From assembly GCA_963763495.1 (NCBI GenBank), contig CAVXOY010000014.1:1-61792 (forward strand): a DNA stretch of 61,792 nucleotides, read 5' to 3'. The translations under genes were made by a program, and so were the position numbers. The stretch is from DAOUEO01 sp963763495. Its GTDB lineage: Bacteria > Chloroflexota > Dehalococcoidia > DSTF01 > JALHUB01. The notes under the pieces are model-generated. The model was not told the origin of the DNA, ran no database searches, and worked only from the letters and a program-made list of their open reading frames with translations. Of the stretch, positions 9,280-18,734 are shown piece by piece; within the stretch, counting starts at the first letter, position 1, and each line of letters starts with the position of its first letter.

Positions 9280-9388
9280 GACAGCTCCTCCGCGACTTAC
9301 AGGGAGTTGCGCACGCCTGCGATCTGCCGGCGGCCGAGATTATTCTAACGCCTTCTTCCCTTTCGCCCAACTTTGAGTGTGCTGCGGG

Positions 9389-10669
9389 CTAGGGATAGAT
9401 GCCGCGCGCCTTCGTAGCGGCGGCGACACGCTGGACGGCTACTACGTAGGCTGCCATGCGCATCGGGAGCTTGTCGCGCTCGTGGACATTCACGACGTTG
9501 TGGAAGGCCTTCTTCATCATGCGGTGAAGGCGCTGGTTTACCTCTTCCTCGTCCCAGTAGTAGCCTTGGATGTTCTGCACCCACTCGAAGTAGGAGACGA
9601 TGACGCCGCCGGCGCTGGCCAGGATGTCGGGGACGATGAAGGCGCCAGCGTCGTTGAGGATATCGTCGGCTTCCGGCGAGATGGGGCCGTTGGCAGCCTC
9701 GAGGATGATCCGCGCTTTTACGTCGGCAGCATTCTTGGCGGTGATCTGACCCTCGAAGGCGGCGGGCACGAGGATGTCTACGGGCAGGGTGAGGAGCTCG
9801 GCATTGGTGATGACGTCGCCGACGCCGCTGTCTGCGACACGACCGCCCCCGCGCTTGAAGCGGGTCAGGGCCTCGGCGTCGATTCCCTTCGGGTTGTAGA
9901 TCCCGCCCGAGGTGTCGCTGACGGCTACGACGATGGCGCCGGCGTCGTGCAAGAGGCAGGCGGCAACAGTGCCGGCGTTGCCGAAGCCCTGCACCGCTAC
10001 GGTTGCGCCTTCCAAGGGCCTGCCGCGGAAGGGGCATGCTTCCTGGGCGACGTAGAGTACGCCGCGGCCGGTGGCCTCGAAGCGGCCCTCGCTGCCGAAG
10101 ACCTCAAGGGGCTTGCCGGTGATGACACCGGGGACGGCTTGCTTCTGCTCTTTGCTGATTGTGTCCATCATCCAGGCCATGATCTGGCCGGTGGTGTTGA
10201 CGTCCGGTGCGGGCACGTCCTTCCAGGCGCCGATGAGGGGACTGATCTCGCTGGCGTAGCGCCGGGTGAGGTTCTCTAGTTCGTTTTCAGAGAGCTCTTT
10301 GGGATTGACGATGACGCCACCCTTACCCCCTCCATAGGGTAGTCCGGCGACAGAGCACTTCCAGGTCATCCAGGTTGCCAGGGCTCTGACCTCGTCGAGG
10401 CTGACATCGGGGTGGAAGCGGATGCCGCCCTTGTGGGGACCGAGCGCGTTGTTGTGCTGGACTCGGTAGCCGGTGAACATCCGCCGGCTGCCGTCGTCCA
10501 TTTGGACCGGGAAGTGGACGGTGAGCTCTCGCTGGCAGGCGCGGAGCTCGCTACGGATGCCGTCTTCGAGATGCATTATCTCGGCAACGGCATCGAACTG
10601 GGTCATGGCGTTTTCGTACGGGTTGCCAACTGCGGGTTCTGCGGCTCGGGCTTTCTTGGTCTCGGGCAC
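9389..10669 (-). CDS. gdhA: Glutamate dehydrogenase
   Basis: 426 aa, full length for the hexameric GDH family. Substrate and catalytic lysines are visible at K80 (GPHKGGIRFH), K104 (WKCSVAG) and K116 (PYGGGKGG), with the catalytic Asp D156 in PAPDVNTTG. The Rossmann motif VQGFGNAG follows near 230. It interconverts 2-oxoglutarate plus ammonium and glutamate with NAD(P)H. The start is a GTG at 10669 preceded by GGAGG 11 nt upstream. The gene has its own promoter (10706-10734) with an upstream palindrome shared with the glutamate synthase promoter. Confidence 0.93.
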   Translation of the reverse strand: MPETKKARAAEPAVGNPYENAMTQFDAVAEIMHLEDGIRSELRACQRELTVHFPVQMDDGSRRMFTGYRVQHNNALGPHKGGIRFHPDVSLDEVRALATWMTWKCSVAGLPYGGGKGGVIVNPKELSENELENLTRRYASEISPLIGAWKDVPAPDVNTTGQIMAWMMDTISKEQKQAVPGVITGKPLEVFGSEGRFEATGRGVLYVAQEACPFRGRPLEGATVAVQGFGNAGTVAACLLHDAGAIVVAVSDTSGGIYNPKGIDAEALTRFKRGGGRVADSGVGDVITNAELLTLPVDILVPAAFEGQITAKNAADVKARIILEAANGPISPEADDILNDAGAFIVPDILASAGGVIVSYFEWVQNIQGYYWDEEEVNQRLHRMMKKAFHNVVNVHERDKLPMRMAAYVVAVQRVAAATKARGIYP

Positions 10670-10705
10670 TTTGTTTGTTACCTCCAGCTAAAGTTTTCGA
10701 GGGCA

Positions 10706-10734
10706 AGAATAACCTATTTGGGCTATGGCGACAA
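10706..10734 (-). promoter_or_regulatory. Promoter of the glutamate dehydrogenase gene
   Basis: On the minus strand TTGTCG (10734-10729) and TATTCT (10711-10706) are separated by 17 nt. The predicted start near 10699 gives a 30-nt leader containing GGAGG before the GTG. Confidence 0.55.
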
Positions 10735-10735
10735 G

Positions 10736-10751
10736 CGGCTTGCGGTTGCCG
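10736..10751. promoter_or_regulatory. Shared nitrogen-gene palindrome, gdhA site (candidate NrpR-type operator)
   Basis: The minus strand reads CGGCAACCGCAAGCCG. Its outer arms CGGC/GCCG are symmetric. It lies immediately upstream of the gdhA -35 box. A 22-bp block around it matches the glutamate synthase promoter site at 16306-16321 at 19 positions. Confidence 0.55.
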
Positions 10752-10860
10752 CATACGCGCCAGCCGGGAGGGAGCCGCCAATTCGGGAGAAGCAGGGAGA
10801 AGAGGGAGGGCGGGTCTGCCACCTTCCGCTTCTTCGAGGGATGGTCGTGGTTGCTTGCCG

Positions 10861-11595
10861 CTAGTGGGCGTACAGACCGCCGTAGGGACGCAGGGATGTG
10901 GGGGTGAGCTTGACGAAATCGCCGGCCATGATTTCTTGGGCGTCGTAGTTGAAGAGATGGGCGAACTCGCCGACGAGCCGGGCCAGGAGCCGGCGGTCTT
11001 TGCTGTCGAGTTGCCCGATTCGCACGCCTTCGCCTAGCTGACGCTGGTCGACCGGCCCTCGCATGAAGATGACGCCGCCGTGCATGCCGGTGCCGATGAA
11101 GCTGGCCTTGTGGCGTTTGCCCGCGCGCGGCGTTAGCCCGAGGACGACGATGACGCCGCCGGCCATGTACTCGCCGAGGAAGTCCTGGGCGGTGCCGCCG
11201 ATGACAAGGGCCGGCCGCTTGCCATCGTATTGCTTCATGTGGATGCCGGCGCGGTAGCCGACGTCGTCGCGGATGAAGATCTTGCCGCCCCGGGCTGCGA
11301 GGCCGGTGATGTCGCCGGCGCGGCCCTCGACCACTATCTTCCCGTCATTCATGGTGTTGCCGCAGCCATCCTGGGCGTTTCCGTGCACGATGATGGTGGG
11401 GCCGTCCATGAAGGCGCCGAGGTCGTTGCCAGGGGTGCCAAAGACGTCTATCCGCGTCTTGGCGGCGAGGTTCGTGCCTATGTAGCGCTGGCCGAAGACG
11501 TTGTGCAGCTCCAGCCGCCGCGCGGGCTGCTGAGCGGCCTCTCTAATCAGGCGGTTGAGATCACGGTAGTGGATGTTGGTGGCGTCTATCTTCAT
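10861..11595 (-). CDS. Glutamate synthase, GXGXG (alpha C-terminal) domain subunit
   Basis: 244 aa consisting almost entirely of the right-handed beta-helix found at the C-terminus of classical GltB. The repeating pattern is visible in GPTIIVHGNAQDGCGNTMND, GKIVVEGRAGDITGLAARGG and GGVIVVLGL. It is a stand-alone subunit of the archaeal-type split glutamate synthase and has a structural role between the amidotransferase and FMN domains. It begins 22 nt after the FMN-domain gene, last in the operon. Confidence 0.88.
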   Translation of the reverse strand: MKIDATNIHYRDLNRLIREAAQQPARRLELHNVFGQRYIGTNLAAKTRIDVFGTPGNDLGAFMDGPTIIVHGNAQDGCGNTMNDGKIVVEGRAGDITGLAARGGKIFIRDDVGYRAGIHMKQYDGKRPALVIGGTAQDFLGEYMAGGVIVVLGLTPRAGKRHKASFIGTGMHGGVIFMRGPVDQRQLGEGVRIGQLDSKDRRLLARLVGEFAHLFNYDAQEIMAGDFVKLTPTSLRPYGGLYAH

Positions 11596-11617
11596 CTCAG
11601 ATCGCTTGCGCTAATGA

Positions 11618-13217
11618 CTAGGTCCCGGCGACCCGCACTCCCAGGACATCCATCTCGGCCTCGGTCAGTCCGACGGCCCGCAGGTGGAGGCGGTTGCCGC
11701 GCAGGCTCTCGAGGGCGTTGATCCCCATGCCGCCGAGCATCTCCTTGATCTCCAGGCTCCAGCCGCGGAGGAGGTTGATGAGGCGCTGGGCGCCGATCTC
11801 CGGGTTGAGTCTCTTGCTCAAGAAGGGGTCGGTGGTGCAGATGCCCCAGGCGCAGCGGCCGGTGTGGCACTGCTGGCAGACGGTGCAGCCGAGAGCGATC
11901 AGGGCGGCGGTGCCGATGTAGACGGCGTCGGCGCCCAGGGCGATCGCCTTGACGACGTCGGCGCTGTTGCGGATGCCGCCGGCGGCTATTATCGACACCT
12001 GGTTGCGGATACCTTCCTGACGCAGACGCGTGTCAACCGAGGCAAGGGCGAGCTCTATCGGAATGCCGACGTTGTCGCGGATGACCTTGGGGGCAGCGCC
12101 GGTGGCGCCCCGCAGGCCGTCGATGGCGATGATGTCGGCGCCGGCGCGGACGATGCCGCTGGCGATGGCCGCTGAGTTGTGGACGGCGGCGATCTTGACC
12201 GATACCGGCTTGCTGTAGTTGGTCGCCTCTTTCAGGGCGTAGATGAGCTGCGACAGGTCCTCGATGGAGTAGATGTCGTGATGAGGCGCGGGCGATAAGG
12301 CATCCGTGCCGACGGGTATCATGCGGGTCGCCGACACGTCGGCGCTCACCTTCTGGCCGGGTAGGTGGCCGCCGATCCCCGGCTTGGCTCCCTGGCCGAC
12401 CTTGATCTCGACGATGCGCGCCAGGTTCAGGTAGTCGAGGTCAACGCCGAAGCGTCCGGAGGCGACCTGGACGATGGTCGAGTCGCCGTAGTGACGGAGC
12501 TTGCGATGAAGGCCGCCCTCGCCGGTATTGAACAGGGTGCCCACCTCGGCAGCGGCACGGGCCAGCGACTCGTGGACGTTGAGGCTGACGGCGCCGTAGG
12601 ACATGGCGGAGAAGAGTATGGGGGTCTCAATCATGACCTGCGGCGGCAAGTAGGTCTCCGCGCGCAGGGCATCGGCGCTGACCTCTACGCGGTCCGGCTT
12701 CCGCCCCAGGTAGGTGCGCAGCTCCATCGGCTCGCGCAAGGGGTCGATGGAGGGGTTCGTCACCTGGCTGGCGTTGAGGAGCAGGTGGTCCCAGTAGATG
12801 GGCTGGGGCTTGTCGTTGCCCATGCCGGTGAGGAGGACGCCGCCGGTCTCCGCCTGCCGTTTGATGTCGTCGATGACATCGGAGCGCCAGTTGAAGTTCT
12901 CGCGGTAGCGGGCCGGTCTCTCCGTGACCGTCAGAGCGTTGGTGGGGCAGAAGGCGACGCAGCGCTGGCAGCCGACGCAGTTGGCGTCGATGCCGTAGAC
13001 TTCATCCTCCGCGCTGTCATACGCCTGGGCGTCGAAGCTGCACTGCCGTACGCAGACCTGGCAGCCGATGCAGCGCTCGGGGTCGCGGATGATGGCGAAC
13101 CGCGGGGCGATGACGGAGGGAGTAGGCGCGGAAACTCGGTGCCCGTTGGGTGAGGCCGTCGCCTTGCCGGCCTTCTGGAGACGGAGTAAGCTGTTCTCTT
13201 GATTTCGGCGCTGTCAT
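11618..13217 (-). CDS. Glutamate synthase, ferredoxin plus FMN-binding domain subunit, one frame break near the start
   Basis: The C-terminal 401 residues are the FMN/synthase domain (FSAMSYGAVSLNVHESLARA, GGHLPGQKVSADVSATR, IIAAGGIRNSADVVKAIALG) with a cysteine-rich Fe-S site CTVCQQCHTGRC. Upstream in the same frame is a two-cluster ferredoxin (CIGCQVCVRQC and CVGCQRCVAFC). The likely start, ATG at 13217, overlaps the preceding stop by ATGA, but its frame differs. One indel lies between about 13100 and 13210. The restored protein is about 530 residues, normal for the archaeal-type large subunit. It makes glutamate from 2-oxoglutarate and channelled ammonia. Confidence 0.85.
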
Positions 13218-14362
13218 GCTACCGCCACCTCCAGGTTTTCCTTCGGCAGAGGTAGGGGCTCGCGCAGGCGGCCGATGATCGGCTCGCCGCCCATCGGTGT
13301 CCACGCTGTCTCCACGTCGGGGCAGACGAGGCGGATGGCCGACTCCTCGGACGACAGGAAGAGCAAGTCACCCTTCGTCGCGGCTGTCAGCGGTCGCAGT
13401 CTGACTCGGTCGGTCAGGCCGATCATCTCTCCTTGACGGGCGATGATGACCGAGAAGGGGCCGTTGAGCAGGAGACTGCTGTATGTCTGACGGAGCGCCG
13501 TCAGGAGGGACCGCTCATCGTGAGAGGCGTACTCGATCTGCTTCCACAGCGGTGGCGCGAAGACCTTCGCCGCGAGTTCGATGGGGAGGCCGTGGCGACG
13601 CACCAGCAGGTCGACGGCGTAAGCGACGACCTCGGTGTCGGTCTGCATCGTGCACTGGTAGCCGAACATCTCCAGATAGCGGCGGTTCGTGCCGTAGGAT
13701 GATATTTCGCCGTTGTGGACGACTGACCAATCGAGGATGCTGAAAGGATGGGCACCGCCCCACCAGCCGCGGGTATTGGTGGGGAAGCGGCCGTGGGCTG
13801 TCCACAGGTATCCCTTGTAGTCTTCCAGGCGGAAGAAGTGGGCGATCTCTTCCGGGTAGCCGACGCCCTTGAAGACGCCCATGTTGCGACCACTGGAGAA
13901 GACGAGGGCACCGGGGAAGCCGGTGTTCAGCGTCATCACCCGGTCGAAGACGTATTCTTCCTCTGACTGCTCGCCTCTTTGATCGCTGTCAACGAGGAGG
14001 AAGTAGCGCCAGACCAGCGGCGGGTCCTGGATGTGCGGGGCCGGCTGAGTGGGGATCTCCTCGCTGCCGACGACGGTGAACGACTCGATGAGGTACCGTT
14101 CGACATCCGATCGCGTCTCGCTATTCGGGTACATTATGTGGAAGGCATAGCAGTCGGCGTACTCAGGGTAGATCCCATAGACGGCAAATCCGCCGCCGAG
14201 GCCGTTGCTGCGGTCGTGCATGTTGGCGATGGCCCGGATGACGTCGCCGCCGGGCACTGCTTTGCCGGAGGTGTCCATCATCCCGAAGATGGAGCAGGCA
14301 GCGATGACCTTGTCGTCGTTGTAAGGGTTGCTGAGGCGTTCGGTCTCGTTCCTAGGTTTCAT
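13214..14362 (-). CDS. Glutamate synthase, glutamine amidotransferase (class II) subunit
   Basis: 382 aa. It is a class II glutamine amidotransferase; the probable nucleophile C23 is in AACSIFG, so activity would require removal of the first 22 residues or an internal start. Family landmarks are NMHDRSNGLGGGFAVYGIYP, AHGRFPTNTRGWWGGAHPFS and WSVVHNGEISSYGTNRR. It releases ammonia from glutamine for the FMN subunit. It follows the FAD oxidoreductase by 15 nt and overlaps the next gene by 4 nt. Confidence 0.9.
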   Translation of the reverse strand: MKPRNETERLSNPYNDDKVIAACSIFGMMDTSGKAVPGGDVIRAIANMHDRSNGLGGGFAVYGIYPEYADCYAFHIMYPNSETRSDVERYLIESFTVVGSEEIPTQPAPHIQDPPLVWRYFLLVDSDQRGEQSEEEYVFDRVMTLNTGFPGALVFSSGRNMGVFKGVGYPEEIAHFFRLEDYKGYLWTAHGRFPTNTRGWWGGAHPFSILDWSVVHNGEISSYGTNRRYLEMFGYQCTMQTDTEVVAYAVDLLVRRHGLPIELAAKVFAPPLWKQIEYASHDERSLLTALRQTYSSLLLNGPFSVIIARQGEMIGLTDRVRLRPLTAATKGDLLFLSSEESAIRLVCPDVETAWTPMGGEPIIGRLREPLPLPKENLEVAVA

Positions 14363-14377
14363 TCTGCTGCTCCCAAT

Positions 14378-15690
14378 CTAGACGGCTGTCGGCGTCGCTT
14401 GGGCCAGCATCGCCTGCCGCAGCTCTCCGGGAAGAGAGGCGAGGCTCAACCCGCTTGATATTAGCGATCGCTGGAATCCGCGCACGTCGGCTCCTGTTTC
14501 TCATCAGGCCGATGACTATTCCCGCGCTCTGGATGTCGCCCACGAAGACCATCCCCACCACGCGGTTGTCCTGAAGGACGACCCGTTGGTAGGTTCCACC
14601 GTTGGTCATCGGCGACTGAAGCACTTTGTACGAGGACGATGTCAGGCGGCTCGACGATGCCGGCGGATATGATGGGCAGGCCGAAGTAGTTGAACGAGTT
14701 CATGTTGGTGGTGCCCTCATAGACGGCAGGTCGTCCGGCCATGTTGAAGCCGGCGATGCGGCCGCCCGCGTAGGCGTTGGGCCATATCGGGGTGAGCTTC
14801 TCCTCGCCGCGCAGGAAGTCGTATGCCTCCGCTGCGTCACCGCAGGCATAGATGTCGGAGCAGCTCGTGGCCATGTGGCGGTCGACGACTATACCGCGGT
14901 TCGTCCGCACGGCCGTGCCGGCGACGAGGTCGGTGCGGGGCAGAACGCCGATGGCGGCTATGACCGCCTGACAGTCGATGCGACGCCCGTCATTGAGGAT
15001 GACGGCAGCGACGCGCTCCTCCTCCTCCGCCGTACCAACGATCTCCTCGACGGTGCAGCCGGTGACAACGTCGATGCCCGCCGCTTGCAGCGTCTTCTCG
15101 ACCAGCCGGGACGCTCGCTTGTCGAGGGCGGCGCTGAGGACGCGATCCATAAGCTCGACCATCACGACGCTGTTGCCGCGGCGGCTGAGAGCCTGGCTGA
15201 CGCTAACGCCGATGAGGCCGCCGCCGATGACGACGACCGTCGCGTCCGGGGGCACCTGTTGCCGGATTGCTTTGGCGTCGTCGAGAGCGGTGAAGGTGAA
15301 AACGCCTTTTTTGTCGATGCCTTTAACCTTGGGGATGATAGGCGTGCCGCCCGTCGCCAGGAGGAGCTTCTCCCAGCCGATGCTCGTCCCGTCATCCAGT
15401 TCTACCGTCCGGTTGTCCACATCGAGGCGCAGCGCTCGCCTGCCCAGGAGGCAGTCGATGCCATTCCTTGAATAGAAGGTGGAGTCGCGGAGGAGCATCT
15501 CTCGCAGCGAGCGGTGCCCTGACAGGTACTCCGATATCAGCGGCCGGGAGTAGGCTGGGTAGGGCTCTTCGGAAATGATGGTGATCGGGCTCGTGCGGTC
15601 AGCCTGCCGGATCGCCTCGGCCGCGCCGATGCCGCCGGCGGAGTTGCCGATTATGAGATAGCGCGTCCTTGTGCTCACGGGCCCGTTCAT
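14378..15690 (-). CDS. FAD/NAD(P)-dependent oxidoreductase of the glutamate synthase operon, two frame breaks
   Basis: The start is ATG at 15690 (MNGPVSTRTRYLIIGNSAGG), 2 nt after the ferredoxin stop. Two dinucleotide-binding motifs are visible: IIGNSAGGIGAAEA for FAD and VVVIGGGLIGVSVSQALSRR for NAD(P)H, plus the FAD-site YACGDAAEAYD. The frame breaks near 14637 (restored by SSSYKVLQSPMTNGGTYQRV) and again near 14507 (restored by ETGADVRGFQRSLISSGLSL, ending at 14378). The product is about 437 residues. It is the likely electron-input partner, equivalent to GltD, of the split glutamate synthase. Without correction it reads as fused to the ferredoxin. Confidence 0.78.
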
Positions 15691-15692
15691 CT

Positions 15693-16194
15693 CTACCAGC
15701 CCTCTTGCATGCTTTCTTCTGTCCCGACTGCCACGAGATCTCGCTCCGGCTTCTTTCGTGTCGTCTGTGAAGAGGAGCGCCTTGTTGGGGCAGCCGGCGA
15801 CACAGGCGGGCACATCCCGCTCCGGGCAGAGGTCGCATTTGACGATGACGCCTTCAGCGAAGTCGGGAGTGATGGCGCCGAAGGGGCAGGCCATGACGCA
15901 GGTCCAGCAGCCGACGCACTTGGCGCTGGCTAGAGTGACGACGCCACTGACCGGGTCTTTGCTGAGGGCACCGGTGAGGCAGGCGTAGACGCACCAGGGC
16001 TCGGAGCAGTGCCGGCATTGGACGGCGACGAAGCTATCGACCGTCTGCTGGATGCGGATCCGGGGCGTGAGATGGGAGCGCTCTTTGCGGAAAGCGCGCA
16101 GGATATCGCGGGACGGCGAGTGCTCCACCTGGCAGTAGACCTCGCAGAGCCGGCAGCCCATACAGGCGTTCTCGTCGGCGTATATCCCTTTCAT
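15693..16194 (-). CDS. Four-cluster 4Fe-4S ferredoxin, CooF/HycB-like
   Basis: Four cysteine clusters follow one another: CMGCRLCEVYC, CRHCSEPWCVYAC, CVGCWTCVMAC and CDLCPERDVPACVAGC. This is the pattern of HycB/CooF/NrfC electron-transfer subunits. The start MKGIYADENACMGC at 16194 fits homologues better than the longer open frame reaching 16359. One extra base near 15748 throws the frame into the next gene. Removing it gives a natural end (RDLVAVGTEESMQEGW, stop at 15693) and 166 residues. It is the first gene of the glutamate synthase operon and presumably shuttles electrons between the FAD subunit and the ferredoxin domain of the FMN subunit. Confidence 0.78.
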
Positions 16195-16305
16195 CTCTGT
16201 GTTTGACCTTCTTCCAGGGTGCAGGCCGTCCTCGTTCTTAGTCCTATACCGGCAGCTATTGCCGGGTGCCGTAGGGGCAGGATCCGCCCACCCTGTATAA
16301 TAAAG

Positions 16306-16321
16306 CGGCAAGCGGTTGCCG
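16306..16321. promoter_or_regulatory. Shared nitrogen-gene palindrome, glutamate synthase operon site (candidate NrpR-type operator)
   Basis: The plus strand reads CGGCAAGCGGTTGCCG, a perfect 6-bp inverted repeat around GCGG. It starts about 9 nt downstream of the -10 box, covering roughly +2 to +17 of the predicted transcript. This is a typical repressor position. A closely similar site lies at 10736-10751. Confidence 0.6.
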
Positions 16322-16329
16322 TATGCCGT

Positions 16330-16359
16330 ATAATAACATTCTCGGCACGCTGCTGTCAA
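16330..16359 (-). promoter_or_regulatory. Promoter of the glutamate synthase operon
   Basis: On the minus strand TTGACA (16359-16354), an 18-nt spacer and TATTAT (16335-16330). The start near 16323 gives a leader of about 130 nt before the ferredoxin ATG at 16194. Confidence 0.7.
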
Positions 16360-16491
16360 GACTCTAGGGGCAAACGAGAGGGGCTGTTCGACGGGATCAG
16401 GAGGACGCGCTATTCCCGGACGGCGTGAACGGGTGTGTGGAGGACGGCGGTGCAGAAGCCGTCGCTCGGTGCTATTGCCTACCGGAAAGCG

Positions 16492-17289
16492 CTAACGACC
16501 CTTGAACTCGTGCAGTCGCTGGTTAAGATAAGCAGCCATCGCCTCGCGGGCGTCTTCAGTCGCGAGGGTGGCGGCAAAGGCTTCGAGCTCGATCTGGAGT
16601 CCTTCGTTCAAGGGAAGCGCTGCGCCAGTGTGTACGCATTTCTTGATCAGCCCTTGGGCAACCGGCGCGCCACAGGCGAGCCTCGCCGCGAGGGTGAGCG
16701 CAGTCGATAGGAGGTCGATCGCAGGCACCGCTTGGTGGATGAGGCCGATCCTCTCCGCCTCGTCGGCGTCCACCGCTCTGCCCAGCAGCATCATCTCCAG
16801 GGCACGGGCAGGGCCGATTGTGCGGGGTAGGCGTTGCGTCCCACCGCCGCCGGGGAGGATGCCCAGTCCGACCTCCGGCAGGCCGATGGCGAAGTCGCCT
16901 TTTGCCATCAATCGGATGTCGCAGGCGAGGGCGAACTCGCAGCCGCCGCCCTGACAGTTGCCGTTGATCGCGGCGATGACCGGTTTGGGCATTCTCTCGA
17001 GGCGGTCGTGGACCTGGTGGTGAGGCATCGCCAGCGCCGGCGGGAGCTGGCTCGGCATCTCCTGGTCGCTGAGCGTTAGGATCTCGGAGACGTCGAAGTG
17101 GGTGATGAAGATGCCGGGCACACCGCCGGTGAATAGGATCACCCGCACGTCGTCGTCGCTTTCCGCCTCTTGGATGAATTGGTCAAGCTCGGCCATCATG
17201 CGGCCGTTCAACATGTTCAAGGGTGGGTTGTAGAATCGACAGAGCGCGACTTTGTTAGCCTTTGTTACCTGCAGTTGCTCGTATGTCAT
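16492..17289 (-). CDS. Enoyl-CoA hydratase/isomerase (crotonase) family protein
   Basis: 265 aa. The crotonase signature AAINGNCQGGGCEFALACDI at residues 107-126 contains E118, and LPEVGLGILPGGGG contains E139. Both catalytic glutamates of enoyl-CoA hydratases are therefore present. It has the usual length and a basic C-terminus. It is expected to hydrate enoyl-CoA thioesters in beta-oxidation-like pathways; substrate length is not predictable. It is divergently transcribed from the neighbouring thiolase gene. Confidence 0.88.
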   Translation of the reverse strand: MTYEQLQVTKANKVALCRFYNPPLNMLNGRMMAELDQFIQEAESDDDVRVILFTGGVPGIFITHFDVSEILTLSDQEMPSQLPPALAMPHHQVHDRLERMPKPVIAAINGNCQGGGCEFALACDIRLMAKGDFAIGLPEVGLGILPGGGGTQRLPRTIGPARALEMMLLGRAVDADEAERIGLIHQAVPAIDLLSTALTLAARLACGAPVAQGLIKKCVHTGAALPLNEGLQIELEAFAATLATEDAREAMAAYLNQRLHEFKGR

Positions 17290-17487
17290 TGGATCAACCT
17301 CCTTCTTGGGCTAGAAGCAGGGTCTTGGGGGCTGGCACAGCCCCGAAAGTCCTGCAAGTATACCGCATCTCTTGACAACAATGACTATTCAAGCGGAGTA
17401 TCTGCTTGTGGTTCATGGTGTTTGGTGGCAGCCTCTCGGCGAGGCCCGAACTGCCGGGGTTCCGGAGAGGATTCAGGAGGATTGAAG

Positions 17488-18721
17488 ATGAGAGAAGTCG
17501 CGATCGTTGGGGCAGGGATGACGCATTTCGGTAAGTTCCTCGACCGGGGTCTCAAGGAACTGGCCCGGGAAGCGGTCGATGGCGCCTTGGAGTCGGCGGG
17601 GATGGACAAATCCGCGCTGCAGGCTGCTGTCGTGGGCAACGCCGCGGCGGGCCTCATCACCGGCCAGGAGATGGTGCGCGCCCAGGTGGTGCTCCGGGAG
17701 ATGGGCATCGGCGGCATTCCCGTGATCAACACGGAGAATGCCTGCGCCAGTTCGTCCACGGCCTTCCACCTCGCCTGGCTGTACGTGGCCTCGGGGATGT
17801 GCGACGTGGCGCTGGCGTTGGGGATGGAGAAGCTCTACCACGAGGACAAGAAGCGTTCCTTCGCCGCTATCGGCGCGGCGGTAGACGTTGAGCTGGTGCA
17901 GAGGCTGATGGCCCAACTCGAGGCTTCCCAAAAGGAGAAGCAGGCGTCTGGGGGCGGCATCACGAGCGGCGCCGGCGAGGCTCGCAGCCTGTTCATGGAC
18001 CTGTATGCAGCGCTGGCCCGAGCCCACATGCAGCGCTATGGGACCACCAAAGAGCAATTCGCCAAGGTGGCCGTCAAGAACCACTATCACGGCAGTCTCA
18101 ACCCTCATGCTCAGTATCGAGAGGTCTATTCGTTGGAGGAGGTCTTGAACTCGCCGCTGGTCACGGAGCCCCTCACGCGGCTGATGTGCTCGCCGATTGG
18201 GGACGGCGCGGCGGCGGCGATCATCTGCTCGGCGGACATGGCGAAGCCAGTTCACGACCAAGCCGGTGTTCGTCAAGGCGAGCGTTCTGACGTCAGGGCA
18301 GGATCACGGGCCGGATGTCCCGGACATCAGCGAGCGCGCCGCCAAGGCCGGTTATGAAATGGCCGGCATGGGACCGGAGGACATAGACCTGGCAGAGCTG
18401 CACGACGCGACTGCTCCTGCCGAGCTCATACTCTACGAGGAGATGGGGTTCTGTCCTCATGGCGAGGGAGGGCGCCTTATCGACAGCAACTACACAAAGC
18501 TGGGTGGCAAGCTGCCCGTGAACGTCAGTGGTGGCCTCATCGCCAAGGGGCATCCTATCGGCGCTACCGGCATGGCCCAGATCTACGAGGTGTTTGTCCA
18601 ACTGCGGGGTGAGGCGGGCGACCGGCAGGTGGAGGGGGCGAAGGTGGGAATGACCGAGAACAACGGCGGCATGGTGAAGAACGAAAACGCCGCGGCCTCG
18701 GTTCACATCCTATCGCGCTAG
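17488..18721 (+). CDS. Thiolase-like acetyl-CoA acetyltransferase (SCP2-type), copy A, one frame break
   Basis: The start ATG follows GGAGG closely. The nucleophile C86 is in NTENACASSSTAF. The second half has HDATAPAELILYEEMGF and the SGGLIAKGHPIGATG histidine motif. The frame breaks near 18240, within DGAAAAIICSADMAK, and the adjacent frame continues to the stop at 18721 (AAASVHILSR). The restored protein is about 410 aa. It is a close paralogue of the intact thiolase at 58775-59998. Members often need a DUF35 OB-fold partner, which is not seen here. Confidence 0.82.
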
Positions 18722-18734
18722 GAAGCGTCTCCGG

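Noticed and set aside
16195..16359. Extension of the ferredoxin gene upstream to 16359
   Set aside because: The extra 55 residues look non-coding and would cover the promoter and palindrome.
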